Below, piece after piece: positions 51,739 to 61,958 of a DNA stretch of 64,000 nucleotides. How positions within the stretch are numbered: the stretch's first letter is position 1; each line of letters begins with the position of its first letter. A model generated the notes under the pieces. The model saw nothing but the letters and a program-made list of their open reading frames with translations, was not told where the DNA came from and searched no databases. Location of the stretch: positions 87,535-151,534 of the forward strand of contig BCKE01000031.1 in the NCBI GenBank assembly GCA_001600495.1, written 5' to 3'. Made by a program: the position numbers and the translations under genes. The DNA comes from Pilasporangium apinafurcum. Lineage: Eukaryota; Oomycota; Peronosporomycetes; Pythiales; Pythiaceae.

Positions 51739-53673
51739 TGGCGATGTCTTCTGAAGCCAAACTCGTCATTCCGCTTTTCTCGCCGTAAGATGCAGATCGG
51801 CACTTGTCATTCCTCTTCCAATTCCCTTACTCGGTACGTTTTCACTCTCTCATTATCAAACCTGTGCTGAGACAAAATAAGCACATCCACAACGTTCATC
51901 TAACCCTTTTAACTCTTTGATTCTTATAGCCGACTGAGTCAGCAAGCAGTCAAGTTCCCATTACCGCTTGGGTATTTTCCACAGATCACACTCTTGCCTG
52001 AGCAGATTGCAAAATATGAACATGAAGTGCAAGAAGCAATCCGCAAAGCATTAGGCGAGTACAGCCACTACAACTCCATGGGTGCCAAGGCTACATATCC
52101 CGTGTCAAAATGGACGGCTGTCAGCACATTCAACGAACTTACCGCCATCCAAAACATCAACAACACGTCGGCGTATATGAAATCACGGATTTTTGGTCAA
52201 GTTGATAGTGATTACCGTCAGTTTCTGGATCTTGTGCACACTGAAAGTTCCAAGGAACTTCTCGATTGGAATCAGCTGCAATACGGTTATGCAGTTGATT
52301 CTGCTGTGCTCTGTAATATCCACACGAAGAAGACATCTGGCGAGAAGAAACCGACGTATATGGGGCTCAAGTGGGTCTGTTTGCAGCCCTCAACTATGCA
52401 TCGCAAGCGTGATATGTGCTATCTAGAGTATGCGACCTATATGCTCGATTTGAATGGCCAAGAGGTAGCCATTCGTGTGCAATTGCCCGTTGAACTTCCT
52501 GAATGTCCAGAGTTTGAGCGCAGCATGAAGGTAAAGCGTATCCCTGTGCAGACAGTGACCATTGTCACGGCATCAACAACTCCGAGATGCGAAACAGATC
52601 CCAAAGCGCATGTGTTTATGCTCATTGAGAGTGTAAGCAAAGATTTCTTCTCATCAACACGCTACCTGAAGAAGGAGATGCAGACGCTGCATGACATGTT
52701 CCTACTAGGAGATTTGAAGCGTATTTGGGAAAAAGGGATGGTCAGTCGCAGCAACTGGGTGCCCACACGTTCACGTAAGTGCTGTAGCATCTGTGACTCA
52801 ACATTTCATGCCATGAGACGGCGCCATCATTGTCGATTATGTGGTGATTTGATCTGCCGCAAGTGTATCGTGCTGCGTGACGCTCCCAAGCAAAAGCAAA
52901 ATGGACGAAAAGCCGTCAAAGTTGTCAAAACCAAGTTTTGTCTGCTCTGCGTCGGAAAGATCCGTGACACACCGGTCCAATCGTTGGGGGTACCAATACT
53001 AGGTGAATCGAGAGAAATCAGTTCATGCGTGCGCAGCAATAATAGAACTACAAAATCGCGCACTGATTCGTTTGACGACAATTCTAGCGCCATGTCCTTC
53101 ATCTCGATGTGGTCTGAGACTGAGTCAGAAAGTGAGAAACTTTCGCTCAGCTCTCTTTCAGAGTTGAAAGAGGATGGTGATAGCACCACATCGTCATTCG
53201 TGGTTATATCATCTAGTTCGGAAACTAGTAAGCCACGTAAGGATTTGCCTATGGTCCTAGAAGCATTGGAGGAGCCTGTGCTACTAGATGTCTCTGAAAC
53301 CATCGATACTTCTGACATGCTTCGAGTCAACAACCCATTGCTGACGAATGATAACTACGAATTCGGTCCGCCAGTGTTCTTCACCACCACCAAGCCTACT
53401 AATCGAGCGACTACAGGTAGTATTAACTCCGATCCTGCACCACGGTCGATTGACCAGTGTCTTCAAGAGCAAGAGGAACTCTTGAGACGTATGGTGTTTG
53501 AGTCTAGCCGCGTGCGCGCCAAGACAGCCCCTTCAACTTTCGTTGCTCCCACTGCTACTACTTCAAGTGTGCAGTTCGATGCAACAATGAAAATTGAAGA
53601 TTTAGCGGCTACTCGACGAGTTTCAGCAGCTTCGAAGGAACAAAAAGTTAAAGTCACTCTTTATGAGCCATAG
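51739..53673 (+). CDS. START-FYVE protein 4
   Basis: Two exons (51739-51785, 47 nt, and 51930-53673) give 596 residues starting MAMSSEAKLV; a second ATG two codons on is also possible. The family opening is LGYFPQITLLPEQIAKYE. The START-like domain spans about 60-285 (MGLKWVCLQP, KRDMCYLEYA, LPVELPECPEF). The FYVE-type finger is at about 292-360: NWVPTRSRKCCSIC, RRRHHCRLCGDLICRKC, TKFCLLC. WxxD is lost (WVPT) and RVC is KFC. The Ser-rich tail has TIDTSDMLRVN, RSIDQCLQEQEELLRRM, and ends exactly in KVTLYEP. Same orientation as gene 3. Confidence 0.88.
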
Positions 53674-54071
53674 ATATGGAGATATTTTGTTTCACAACGG
53701 CTTCACTGGATACTAATATTATTTAATGGATAGACGTTTTATCCCAACGTCCTTAGCGCTTTACACTCTTCAATCAAAAACAATCCTTTTCAGCGACTTC
53801 GGTCAAGTTTTTCATGGAGTGGACCAGACACAACTCAAGCCCATATGTTAATCCTTTCAGTCTTGGTAATCTCTATTGCGTCTCATACGCAGAAAATCCA
53901 GGTGAATGAGAATGGTCAATGTGTCCATAAGTGTTTCCCTGTTTTAGACACATACTAATAATGCTCATTCATCTGATAGATTTCATATGTCATTCGTCTA
54001 TTGTATCTAAGTTATTTTCTAGCTCTTTCATACTCAACCGGTCAACTCTAAAAATCTGAGCCGCTCTCCCT
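53674..54071. other. Convergent intergenic region between START-FYVE genes 4 and 5
   Basis: About 400 bases between two stop codons. It holds two 3' ends and no gene that I can see. Confidence 0.5.
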
Positions 54072-56241
54072 TCACGGCTCATAGAGGGTCACTTCTTTGC
54101 CTCGGTTCTTCTTCTTTGACATCTTTGCAAGTGCTTTTGCCTTCTTCGTCGGCTGTGGCGGCGTCACGGCTGCGTTTTGATTCGTCGGTGTGAGCGTCGG
54201 CGTTCGCATCGTCGACGTACTCAACGTGCTGGTCGTGCTAGTCGCACTCGCCGCCAATACCATGCGTCTCAGGAGTTCCTCTTGCTCAGCGAGACATTGG
54301 CCGAGTGATCGCGCGTTGCTCGTGCTACTGGCGCTACCCCCACCCGAGTGGATCCGCTGGCGGTGGAAGCTCGCCGAATAGAATTCATATCCGTCATTTG
54401 AGGGTAATGAGGCCGAAGGGAACAGACCTGTGACTTGTTGCTGCTGAATTATTTTCAGCGGGATCATGTCGGTTGTGTCAATCACTTCCGATACTTCAAG
54501 TATCGCCGGGGGTTCCTCCATTTTATTGTTGTTGCTCTCGTTGTCGTTGTTGGACTGGTGCGGTTCTGCTTGATTCTGTTCGTTGACGTTCTTCTCGTCA
54601 TCCTTCGTTTTCTTTGTAGATTCTGCTTCGCCTGCTTCCATGGCATCATCGGGGATCATATCCAACGTATTGATGAACGAAATCTTCTCCATTGATATAT
54701 CCGATTGCGAGGAAAAAGACGATGGTCGGCTCTCTGTCGTCTCGGAACACGAGTAGAATGACAAATTGCCCCGTTCCGACTCGGCTTCGGACCACATCGA
54801 TGCACGAGATATGCGCGTCTCACCTTCTTCACCTTCCTCTTCTTCTTCGCCACCTTTCTCTGTTGGCTCCTCTTTGTCAGTCGTGCGAACAGAGATAACC
54901 GACGGAGCAAGTGAAGCGATCGATGGTGCAGGTAAATCCCACATTCGTACATCGTCGTCAGTCGTGTCACGCATCTTGTTCACACACAACACACAGAACT
55001 TGGTCTTTACGAACTTGACGCTCTTCTTCTTGTTCGACTTGGTTTTACTATTAGAAGTCGCAATACTAGGCTTGGGTACATCACGCTCGACCAAACAGCT
55101 TCGACAGATGACATCACCACACAGACGACAGTGGTGTCGCCTTCTCACGGCTTTAAATGGTGTGTCACAGATGCTACACGCTTTTCTCGAGCTCTTGGGC
55201 ACCCAGTTACTTCGACTGACCATCCCTTTAGACGAGATTCGCTGCGCATCCACTCGCGCGGACATGTGCCGCAGTGCATGCATGAGTTTCTTGATATACC
55301 CGCTCGCTGCAAAGTAATCTGAACTTTCATGGTCACTCAACATGAATACTTGGGTTAACTTTTCATTTCCTGTGTCGGGAACCGCGCGTACGATCGACAC
55401 GGTACGTGTGAGCATTCGTTTGACTTTCATACTACGAGGAAACAACGGACATTCCGGAATTTGCACGGGAGATTGTACGCGAATGGCAACATCACGTCCC
55501 TTAGAGTCGGTCGTGTGCGTCAAATACTCAATGAAACATATATCTCGCTTCCGATGCATTGTTGAGGGCTGTAAACAAGCCCACTTGATCCCCAAGTACT
55601 GATGGTGATGATGAGGGCTGTGTTGATGAACCAGCTTGTGGAGGCTACCGGTAGTCTGGTGAGTAGTATTTTGTATGTTGACCAGCACCGCCGCATCGAC
55701 TGCACAGCCAAAGACGAACCGGTTCCAGTCCATGAACTCATTTGTAGTATCTGAGTAAAAAAAGTCAATAAAGTCTTTGTAATCGCCTTCAATACGACCA
55801 AAGACCCGGACGTGGCTCCTGGAAGGGGTCGCTGTGTTCTGGCGCTGAATGGCGACAAGGTCGCCAGTAGTGGCGATTGCTGCCCAAGGCGCTGGATAGA
55901 TTGGATACCTCCCCATTTTCTCATGGTGGTCATATTCTTGTAGCGCCTGTTGAACAATCGCATTCATCTGGAGCTCATAATTAGCGATTTCCATGGGTGA
56001 CAACTGGATGGACGGGAAGTAGTCAGCCGCGAGCGGGAATTTAGTGTTGCCATGACTGGAATTGCTGCTGCTTCCAGGTCTGTAAGAAAGAAATACATCA
56101 TGCTGAAATTAGTTAAGGAATGATAAACAATGATGCACGACAGGTAAATGCGCATGCTTGAGTTTCTCTTTTTCGAACGTACTGTGTTGTAGTCTGCCGA
56201 GAGATACTGCCGAAAGAAGATGAGAAAGACTGGGTCTGCAT
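54072..56241 (-). CDS. START-FYVE protein 5
   Basis: Two exons (56241-56183, 59 nt, and 56079-54072) give 688 residues starting MQTQSFSSSFGS; it is the longest member. The family opening is DYFPSIQLSPMEIANYE. The START-like domain at about 75-305 contains a His-rich insert (VHQHSPHHHHQYLG) before IKWACLQP. The FYVE-type finger lies at about 312-385: NWVPKSSRKACSIC, RRRHHCRLCGDVICRSC, TKFCVLC, with WxxD and RVC altered as in its relatives. The tail is very acidic and Asn-rich, then VIDTTDMIPLK, RSLGQCLAEQEELLRRM, a Thr-rich patch, a KKAKALAKMSKKKNRG basic patch, and exact LYEP at the end. Closest to gene 3. Confidence 0.88.
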
Positions 56242-57336
56242 GCTGATGATGCACACACCAAGTAAAAAATTCGAAAATACTCGCTACTTCCTGTGAGGAA
56301 CATGGGTTTGCTGGTCTCCACAATCATTGGTGAAGGGAAGAGAAGGGCAGGAGGAGGTAGAATAGCCAGCGACATTATGGGCGTGCCGGCTTCAAGTGTT
56401 GGTCCATGAATCGTCACGTCGGACCGAGCAATGGCCTTTCAATCCACGTTTCTTCACACAGATATGTCGCTGGTCAATGTGGCATTCCGATTATAAGATA
56501 CTATTAAATATAACATTATATTATATTATAAAATATAAAATATATATTATAATGTTAATATTTTTAAAAATATTATACATTTTATAAAATAAAAAAGGTT
56601 GTACGATGGTGGGACTACTAATAGTCAGTTTCGGGCGTAAGTACAGTGGCTGTACTTTCCTGCAGAACTCGCGTCCAATTGCACCCCTTCGTAGCCCCTG
56701 GACCTCTTCACCTGCTCTGCCATCATTGAAGCTGCTGGCGTCAGCGTGTCGAGTGACCTATTGTGTTCACGAGGGATTGATCATCAATACCCTGGTAAAA
56801 TTTTGTATGGAGCTGGTCCCTTTTCTTCCACGAGCAAACAGCAACACGACATTCATGCATATGTACATTTATCAGCCCGTATTCCTCGTTTATCATTTTG
56901 TAAAATGCTCGCTTTCTCTTTCCCCATCATTGAGAGCAAGTCCTCTTCGATTAGGAGAAATCTTCCATCCTACACCTAAATTGCCACTGTCAGCTCATGT
57001 ATATCAAAAATTCTCGAGTTAGCGGTGTGATGGACGAACATACTTCCGTCTCTCTCTCTGTACCTCCCCCTCATTCACCCACTTACGTTAAGTTGGGAAA
57101 CGAGACGGAGCAGACAGCAGCGGGACAATGGACGATGGACAGTGGAGCTCAGTGTCAGGCAACGTCATCACTATCACATCATGAAGAGACCACTAAAGCG
57201 TTGCGTAATGGGTTGCTATATGCTGAAGTAGATACCGTTGCAGTCCGCACAACAGTCGCAGGTTATCCAAAATACGGTCAGTGATGTCTGATATTTTGAT
57301 GGCGTGACCCTTCGAGTGAGGAAAATTGATCGGTAG
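56242..57336. other. Divergent intergenic region with AT-rich core
   Basis: About 1.1 kb between gene 5 and the CH-domain gene. Bases 56495-56600 are almost pure A/T. Plus-strand frames of 138 codons (56606-57022) and 95 codons (56997-57284) start at ATG but show no recognised motif. The second could be a small protein or leader frame of the next gene. I do not support either as a gene. Confidence 0.4.
56557..56574. repeat. Perfect 18-bp palindrome in AT-rich DNA
   Basis: The sequence AATATTTTTAAAAATATT equals its own reverse complement. It lies in the AT-rich core between gene 5 and the CH-domain gene. In DNA this AT-rich, chance is a fair explanation. Confidence 0.6.
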
Positions 57337-60300
57337 ATGACTACTGCCAGTCATGAACGGATGCTCGTGCATTGGGTGAACTCACTGCCACTCACGACGT
57401 GTTTGCTGGTGGAAGAGCTTAAAGATTTGCGCTTTGGAGATGTGTTACTTGATATCGTGACATGGCTGCAGGTGGATAATAGCATCCAACTGATTAATAG
57501 GCGGATTTTGATACACTGACGCTTGTTGTAATGGATTGACTGGCAGCATGCAGATAGCTTACCAAGCGTCAATCTCCTTATACCTGAAGCAGCATTCACC
57601 TATGACGCTGTGATGGAACGACTACGGACAGTGGTACAGTTTGTGGCTCTAGAGGGCTGTAGTGATGACGAGGATGCACTCTACCTCGTCAACCAAGCTG
57701 ACTGTGCCACACGTGTGATGAACGGTGAGAATGAAGCCATTTGTGCGGTGCTAAGCATTCTCAAGCGGCTTGCTCGGTCCAGATTACAGTCTGACGCTTC
57801 TACCACCGTTAACCTCCTCCCAAAACATTTGGAGCTGCAGGAAGAACTGGCAGCGTGTTCATTTTCTACGAGAGAAGTTGCCATGGACAGAAACGTATCA
57901 CAGCGTAGTGAAAAGTCGAAGGCAAAGATTGTGGGACTCTCGTCTAATAAATTTCGTCGCGTTCATCCAGTAAAAAAAGCAACTTTATCTTCAAAATTGG
58001 CACCAAAACTACCTCTGGAGACTAAAATCCCAGCGGAATCATCCGAGAAAAAGCAAGAGAACCATCAAAAATGTGCCATACAACGAGCGAAAATGTGCTC
58101 GAGAATCAATCGCAAGCAGTCTAAGGTACGAGCGAAAGAAGAACCAAAACAACAACATCCAAGCCATATTTTCCAGGATGCAAGTGGTCTCCATGTCTTC
58201 AATATGATTGACCCGACTGTAAGACCAGCAAGAACATCACGGTCGGCCGATCAAAATGCCAATGAAGAATGTGAAATAGCATTACGCGTCTGCGAGTGGA
58301 TGGAGACATTGGGTGTGAAAGTGCCACGAGACCAAGTGTTTATGAAACGATTACATGGTTGTGCAACTGCGACTCTATCATCCGAAAAGAAGATTCGAGA
58401 AATCTTTTCCGATGGTGTGCTACTTTGTCAACTCTCCGCTGCCATTGCACAAAAGTATAAAATGAAGAAACGCGGTCAATGCACTACAGGATTATTGAGC
58501 GCTGGTACGTACCTGTTTCCACAGAATGCCTATCAACGCCGTCAGAATCTAGCGCGTGTAGTGGAGATGCTAAATGACATTGGAATAACCGGCGGAGCCG
58601 CTCTTGTTGTTTGCCTGCGATCAAAGCCAGCATTAAAAGCTGTGAACAAACCAGGACAGAAAGGAACATCGCCAGCACTCTCTATTTGGCGATGCTTGGA
58701 GCGAATTCGTATTGAAGTCCAGCAAATAGTTGCAACCTATAGTGCCAACCAAGAATTTCTGGACATGAAATGCATTAATGAAGAACCAATATTAAATCCA
58801 ACCGCAGAAACCATCGGTAACGATGAGATTACTGCCACAGCCGTTGTTGAGACAGCTTTGGTTGGAACTGAAGAGAAGAGCATTAGGTTGACAAAAAAGA
58901 AGGCTCCATATATCACAAAGGAGCAAATGTCAGCAGTCAATCGCTGGCTAGCGAGTGTTGGGCTCGAAGTTCGGGAGGTATGGATTGACAGTGTGCTCAC
59001 ATGGCATTCTACCGTGATAGTTGATTGGCTGAAGTACATAATGCGTGTGTTTTACAGCGAAAGAATGTAGGAGTATTACAAGATCTGCTTCGCAACGGAG
59101 TGCTGCTCTGGTAAGTAGTGTTGCTACTCCAAATCTTAATTCATTGCTATCGAGCTCGAAAAACTAATTCATTTGCTATCAACTAACAGCGATCTCAGTT
59201 GTCGTGTGCTCAATTCCACGCCATTCTCATACTACAAAATGCCAAAGACATTGATGGAAGTCAGGTAACATTGATTTCGAGTACAACCAGTCGCTGGTTA
59301 GTTGCTTTGTATTTTCATGCCTTCGTGACTGTTTTAGACAGAATCTTACATTGGCAATTGGATACCTCAGTCGCTTGGTGCATGCACGCCTGCCAGCGCA
59401 TTACTACAAACCGTCCATTATAGATGCAATCATGCTGGGTGATCGGCAGGTCACATACGGGCTTTTGTGGCATTTGTGGCAATACACACAAAACCAAATA
59501 TCCACGCACAGCAATCTGGAGAAATCGTTTATATCACCTGACATGGCAAATCAAATGCGACCGTCATCCACAGCAGGAGCGAAGCAGAAGCCCACCAATG
59601 GAGAAATACCATTTCCATCCCAGCCAAATCCAATTCTCCTTGACGTTCCAGCGGCTGTGCTAGCAGAGGAGGAGGTGAGAAGGAAACCACGGGAGAAGAA
59701 TCACCATCAATCATGCAGAATTCCGGCCATTCTGTCCGCTGTCCAGCATATTCATGTGAATGTCTCATGGGACGCAAGTGAATTTGAAGAAGATGATGAT
59801 TTAGTTCCAGCTCAACATTGGCAACCCGCAGGAATGACCAGCGAAGAAACAAAAGAAGAAAACTCAGCTGCCGAGCAAGCAAAACATGCCAATACTAGAT
59901 CTGCTAGTCCTGACGAACTGCCTTCACCACCCTCATCACCATTATCAAAAAAGAACATGTCTCCTGATATTGAATCTTACGTTAGAGATACTACAGAAGA
60001 CCCAGTGGGCGCGTCTGGTTCAGCTCCGCACGTAGATGTGTCTTCCATCATCTTACAGACGACAAGACCAACAAATCATAGCAGTTTCACGTTTGAGAAG
60101 CAAACAGAAAGAGTGGCAGCCCATGTGGAAGCACATAGTAGCAAAGATGCAGAGCAGATATCGAGAGAGGAAGTGGACGAAATTCTCCAGTGGCTCAAAT
60201 GGCTAAATGTCCGACTAAAGGACCCGTCGGCTTTTCATGTATGTCAACTTAACCAACCGCAAGTTTTTGTGCTACTAGACATAGTGTGAATTTTTGCTGT

Positions 60301-60898
60301 AGGATCCTGCGTCTCGTTTGTTGGAGTTTCAATCTGGCGTTCTACTCTGCTGCATTGTGGAGAAGGTGGAATACATGCGCTCGATTGACGGCATCTGCCG
60401 AAAGGAGAAGCTAGCCAAGGCAAATGCGCTGCACAATATCACCAAGGCACTCACCATCTTACAGCAAAAGAAAGTGAGTAACAGCAAATCAAATAGCTAT
60501 GAACTGATGAAGATGATGCAGGGCTTAATCGAAGATTCCTTACATTTCGTCCCTGTAGACAATGCCTCCGCATTTACTGCGACAGAAGAACGATATTTAC
60601 AAAGGTAGCCGACTCATTATCCTTCGGCTATTGCAGCAAATTCGCAAGGTACTGTCATAGAAAGCAGCACACGCATGACTTTCCAAATAACTATATTATG
60701 ATCTTTCTTTACTCGTAGGCGTACGGTCATCGTAATTACAATCGAAGAACTCCGAAAGTTCATCCAAACAGGACAGCCGATGTTGGTACTGATACGTCTC
60801 CTCCTGCTAAAGGCAATATTACTCCAGATCAATTGCAATCGGGACCAAGACAAGACCAAATTCAACATAGTGAAACTAAAACACAAATACCCAAATAG
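57337..60898 (+). CDS. Protein with four calponin-homology (CH) domains; frame break in the last one
   Basis: Proposed exons are 57337-57471, 57547-58977, 59058-59110, 59190-59264, 59338-60238, 60303-60473, 60522-60648 and 60719-60898. All junctions are GT-AG and keep frame, except that bases 60605-60608 (GTAG) must be skipped; the conceptual product is then about 1,022 residues. CH-like units: an N-terminal one (MLVHWVNSLPL, GDVLLDIVTWL), one around residues 220-395 (ALRVCEWMETLGV, SDGVLLCQLSAAI), one at about 490-600 (VNRWLASVGLEV, RNGVLLCDLSCRVL, RQNLTLAIGYL), and one near the C-terminus (ILQWLKWLNVRL, FQSGVLLCCIVEKV). CH domains bind actin or microtubules. The linkers are Ser/Pro/Glu-rich. 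The 48-nt intron at 60474-60521 is in frame and stop-free, so it may be retained. If the break is real, the product ends at 60608. Confidence 0.75.
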
Positions 60899-60931
60899 GA
60901 ATTGATCTTATTATCTCATGGTGCTTTCTTT

Positions 60932-61681
60932 CTATGTTTGGCGTTGCTTCTTCCAGCGATAGACTGCGGGTTGGCCATTCTCCGCATCCTTGACTTTCAT
61001 CTTCTTGCCTTTCTGCTGTACCTTTCGTTCCAAATCTAGTCGAGCACGCATACTGTTCAGTTTTGCGGCACGTATCAATCGATCGTTCAGCTCTCTGTAC
61101 ACGCTATCGCGTTCCTTTTGCAATTTTTTGAGCTCTTTGTGATCGGTACTAATCGGCAATGTCATGGTCTGCAATGTCTCTTTCCTCAAACGATTGAATG
61201 TGCGGTCTGCCAGTTCTGGCACTGTATCAAAGTGTTCAGCGACATCAAACTTGTTAACTTCTTCCTCAGAGTCCATAAACACGGTGTGACTATTGCCCTT
61301 TGGCGCGTCAATGAAATGCAACCCTTGGTTCAGTTTCTCCGCTTTCCGTAGATCCACCGAGCGCTTCATGTGCAGGTATGCCAGATCCTGCGTCTTAAGA
61401 ACTTTTAATGCTTCTGGAGTGAGCTTTTTATGATGGTTGTTCTCAGATACATGGACACCGTCTTCCGTTCGTGTCGAGTTCATGCGGAAGTAGAATTCAT
61501 CCGGATTGCGGAAGCTTGCCTTGAGCTGCATAGAGCGCAGGCGATCCTGCTTCTTGTTGTAATCACGGGCACGCTGCACATAGTCCTTGTGCTTCTCCAA
61601 CAGACCGAGTTTCTTGCGGTCTCGTAGCTGTCCACGTTCCTTGTGTTCGCGTCGTTTCACGACGTTCCGTAGCGATGACAT
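60932..61681 (-). CDS. UTP11: UTP11, U3 snoRNP-associated small-subunit processome protein
   Basis: This is a 249-residue single-exon protein, matching the usual length. UTP11 helps process pre-18S rRNA in the nucleolus. The family start MSSLRNVVKRREHKERGQ is present; I use this ATG because the longer frame begins at a non-ATG codon. Next come KHKDYVQRARDYNKKQDRL, FRNPDEFYFRM, and the middle motif RTEDGVHV. The C-terminal half is a charged helix (LKKLQKERDSVYRELNDRL). The protein ends in a basic segment with RWKKQRQT. It is convergent with the CH-domain gene with only 33 bases between the stops, so the 3' UTRs probably overlap. Very secure call. Confidence 0.95.
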   Translation of the reverse strand: MSSLRNVVKRREHKERGQLRDRKKLGLLEKHKDYVQRARDYNKKQDRLRSMQLKASFRNPDEFYFRMNSTRTEDGVHVSENNHHKKLTPEALKVLKTQDLAYLHMKRSVDLRKAEKLNQGLHFIDAPKGNSHTVFMDSEEEVNKFDVAEHFDTVPELADRTFNRLRKETLQTMTLPISTDHKELKKLQKERDSVYRELNDRLIRAAKLNSMRARLDLERKVQQKGKKMKVKDAENGQPAVYRWKKQRQT

Positions 61682-61958
61682 GCTTGTTCGTCTGCTTGAT
61701 TTCCTGCTTGATAGCAATGGAGCTCTTCGCGCCACCAACCAGGCTAAAGCACATCATACGATTACCTTCGGTACACTTTCTATATAAAGGTCGCACGAAG
61801 GTAATGCTTTCATATGTTACGTGCGACATTCAGTTTACCGTGATATCGAGTGCACGCGTTCGTGCAACATTTTCGAGCGCCTTTCTATTTTGTCAATGAA
61901 GTTCTGACGAATCTGAAGAGCTACATAGCCACAAAGCAGTTACTCGAGTGAGAGAAAT
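61682..61958. promoter_or_regulatory. Short divergent promoter region (UTP11 and JmjC gene)
   Basis: 277 bases between two divergent ATGs must serve both genes. The minus-strand frame continues open upstream of the UTP11 ATG without another ATG that is needed. Confidence 0.4.

Noticed and set aside
56606-57022. 138-codon plus-strand ATG frame
   Set aside because: No domain, no neighbouring exon with matching phase, and irregular composition; probably chance.
56997-57284. 95-codon frame just before the CH-domain gene, considered as its first exon
   Set aside because: No splice pair joins it in frame to the ATG at 57337, and the CH-like unit already starts there.
60605-60636. A 32-nt intron GTAG...GCAG to bypass the stop in the CH-domain gene
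   Set aside because: It is shorter than every other intron in the window and would remove the helix RLIILRLLQ that fits a CH domain.
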